Origin: an uncultured Erysipelotrichaceae bacterium
GTDB taxonomy: Bacteria > Bacillota_I > Bacilli_A > Erysipelotrichales > Erysipelotrichaceae
Length of the DNA stretch: 7,161 bases
Reading direction: 5' to 3'
Assembly (NCBI GenBank): GCA_937874965.1
Contig: CALNCD010000247.1
Span: forward strand, 1 to 7,161
The notes beneath the pieces were generated by a model. It was given only the letters and a program-made list of their open reading frames with translations. It was not told where the DNA came from and did no database searches. Of this stretch, positions 6,360-7,161 are shown piece after piece. The position numbers and the translations under genes are program-made. Position 1 is the first letter of the stretch, and each line of letters begins with the position of its first letter.

Positions 6360-7161
6360 TTAAACAAGCCCAATAAAGGAAAACAGCAAGGCTAAGAACA
6401 GAATTGCTCCAACAATCCGAAGATACTTCGGTCCCCGTTTCTTGATATAGAAATAAATCAAGAAGACAGCTGCTAAAGGCAGCAGATTCGGTAGCATCTT
6501 ATCGAGTGTGCTTTGCAATGCAAATTCACTGCCGCTGGAACTGATCACAAGAACGGTTTTCAATTTCACATACGAAGCACTCAAGGCCCCCATCATGAAT
6601 AACCCTAGAACTCCCGCTGCATCAATCAGTTTCTTGACGCGACCTGACTGCAGGACGCTAGCCACTGAATCACGGCCTAAGGTATACCCCTGACGGACAA
6701 GGAAGAAAGCGAGCACTGACATATAGAGACCAAACAGAAGCAATGGAGCAATCCCGCCCAGAATACTTCCACTGGCTGCAAGCGGAATGCAAAGAGATAG
6801 GATAATCGGACGAACAGTCCCCATATCAATTGAATCACCGATGCCTGCCAACGGTCCCATCAAGCCAATTTTGATGTTTGTAATCATTTCGGTCGCATCC
6901 TCTTCATCCTCTTCCTTGACATACCCTGGAAGACTTATTTTGTTGGCATGTTCTTCTTCAAGTGCGCATGCTATTCCGAAGATCAGCGAACCCCATGTTC
7001 CTTCTGAGTTATAGAACGAGATATGCCGCTTGTATGCCTCTTTCAGTTCTTCTGGATTATCAGCATAGAGTTTATTCAGAATCGGATTCATGCCGAATCC
7101 AAACGCCAGTGCCGTCAACCGCTCATAACTGTTACCCACCTCAGTCACGGCATAATACTGT
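6360..7161 (-). CDS. PTS mannose/fructose/sorbose-family IID subunit, 5' end beyond right edge
   Basis: The C-terminal 266 residues of an integral membrane subunit that, with IIC, forms the sugar channel of a mannose-family phosphotransferase system. The reading frame stays open to the right edge (…QYYAVTEVGNSYERL), and the family starts some 15-25 residues earlier, so the true start is not in the window. Family landmarks are SYERLTALAFGFGMNPIL, the cytosolic FYNSEGTWGSLIFGIACALE segment, GLMGPLAGIGDSIDMGTVRP before the first helices, LFMMGALSASYV, and a C-terminal pair of hydrophobic spans around KKRGPKYLR. It should follow IIA, IIB and IIC genes to the right, unseen here. Stop TAA at 6360; operon A continues leftward past the hairpin at 6312-6349. 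Sugar specificity cannot be told from IID. Confidence 0.95.
   Translation of the reverse strand, partial: QYYAVTEVGNSYERLTALAFGFGMNPILNKLYADNPEELKEAYKRHISFYNSEGTWGSLIFGIACALEEEHANKISLPGYVKEEDEEDATEMITNIKIGLMGPLAGIGDSIDMGTVRPIILSLCIPLAASGSILGGIAPLLLFGLYMSVLAFFLVRQGYTLGRDSVASVLQSGRVKKLIDAAGVLGLFMMGALSASYVKLKTVLVISSSGSEFALQSTLDKMLPNLLPLAAVFLIYFYIKKRGPKYLRIVGAILFLALLFSFIGLV

Noticed and set aside
7146..7148. GTG as the start of the PTS IID gene
   Set aside because: The frame is open to the right edge, no RBS precedes this GTG, and the family has further N-terminal residues. It is an internal Val codon.
1..7161. CRISPR array, tRNA/rRNA gene, insertion sequence or phage genes
   Set aside because: No spaced repeats, no tRNA-like cloverleaf, no transposase or phage-type frame was seen on either strand.

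Overview
The window looks like carbohydrate-catabolism DNA from a low-to-moderate GC Gram-positive bacterium (Bacillota). The grounds are strong AGGAGG-type ribosome binding sites, a mannose-family PTS component, tightly packed or overlapping genes, and TGG for Trp with TGA used as a stop. An Erysipelotrichia-like or related gut Bacillota is plausible, but the sequence alone does not settle the genus.

The layout is two leftward operons flanking one rightward gene. Operon A enters from the right edge on the minus strand. It encodes a PTS mannose/fructose/sorbose-type IID subunit (5' end off the window), then after a gap with a 16-bp hairpin a D-2-hydroxyacid dehydrogenase, an RraA/HMG-aldolase-like protein, a class II ketose-bisphosphate aldolase and a zinc-dependent medium-chain dehydrogenase. 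The last four are nearly contiguous. A 12-bp hairpin terminator at 2646-2678 ends this operon and also the convergent rightward gene (1693-2655), a two-TM membrane protein with an M28-peptidase-like fold that has lost most of its zinc ligands.

Operon B also runs leftward, from a well-formed sigma-A promoter (TTGAAA-17-TAGAAT) at 1569-1597. Its first open frame appears to be a 17-codon leader peptide with a near-perfect Shine-Dalgarno. It is followed 15 nt later by a SerA/hydroxypyruvate-reductase-type dehydrogenase, which overlaps by 4 nt (ATGA) a HpcH/HpaI-type aldolase that runs off the left edge. The intergenic region holds a divergent extended -10 promoter for the membrane protein and two small palindromes that are candidate regulator sites.

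Working model (inference): a PTS imports and phosphorylates a sugar, sugar alcohol or sugar acid. The dehydrogenases adjust its oxidation state, and up to three unrelated aldolases (class II, RraA-type, HpcH/HpaI-type) cleave products to central metabolites. The substrate cannot be named from this window. The least explained items are the leader peptide, the degenerate M28 membrane protein, the HpcH-type aldolase with substituted catalytic positions, and the unusual gene combination of operon A.
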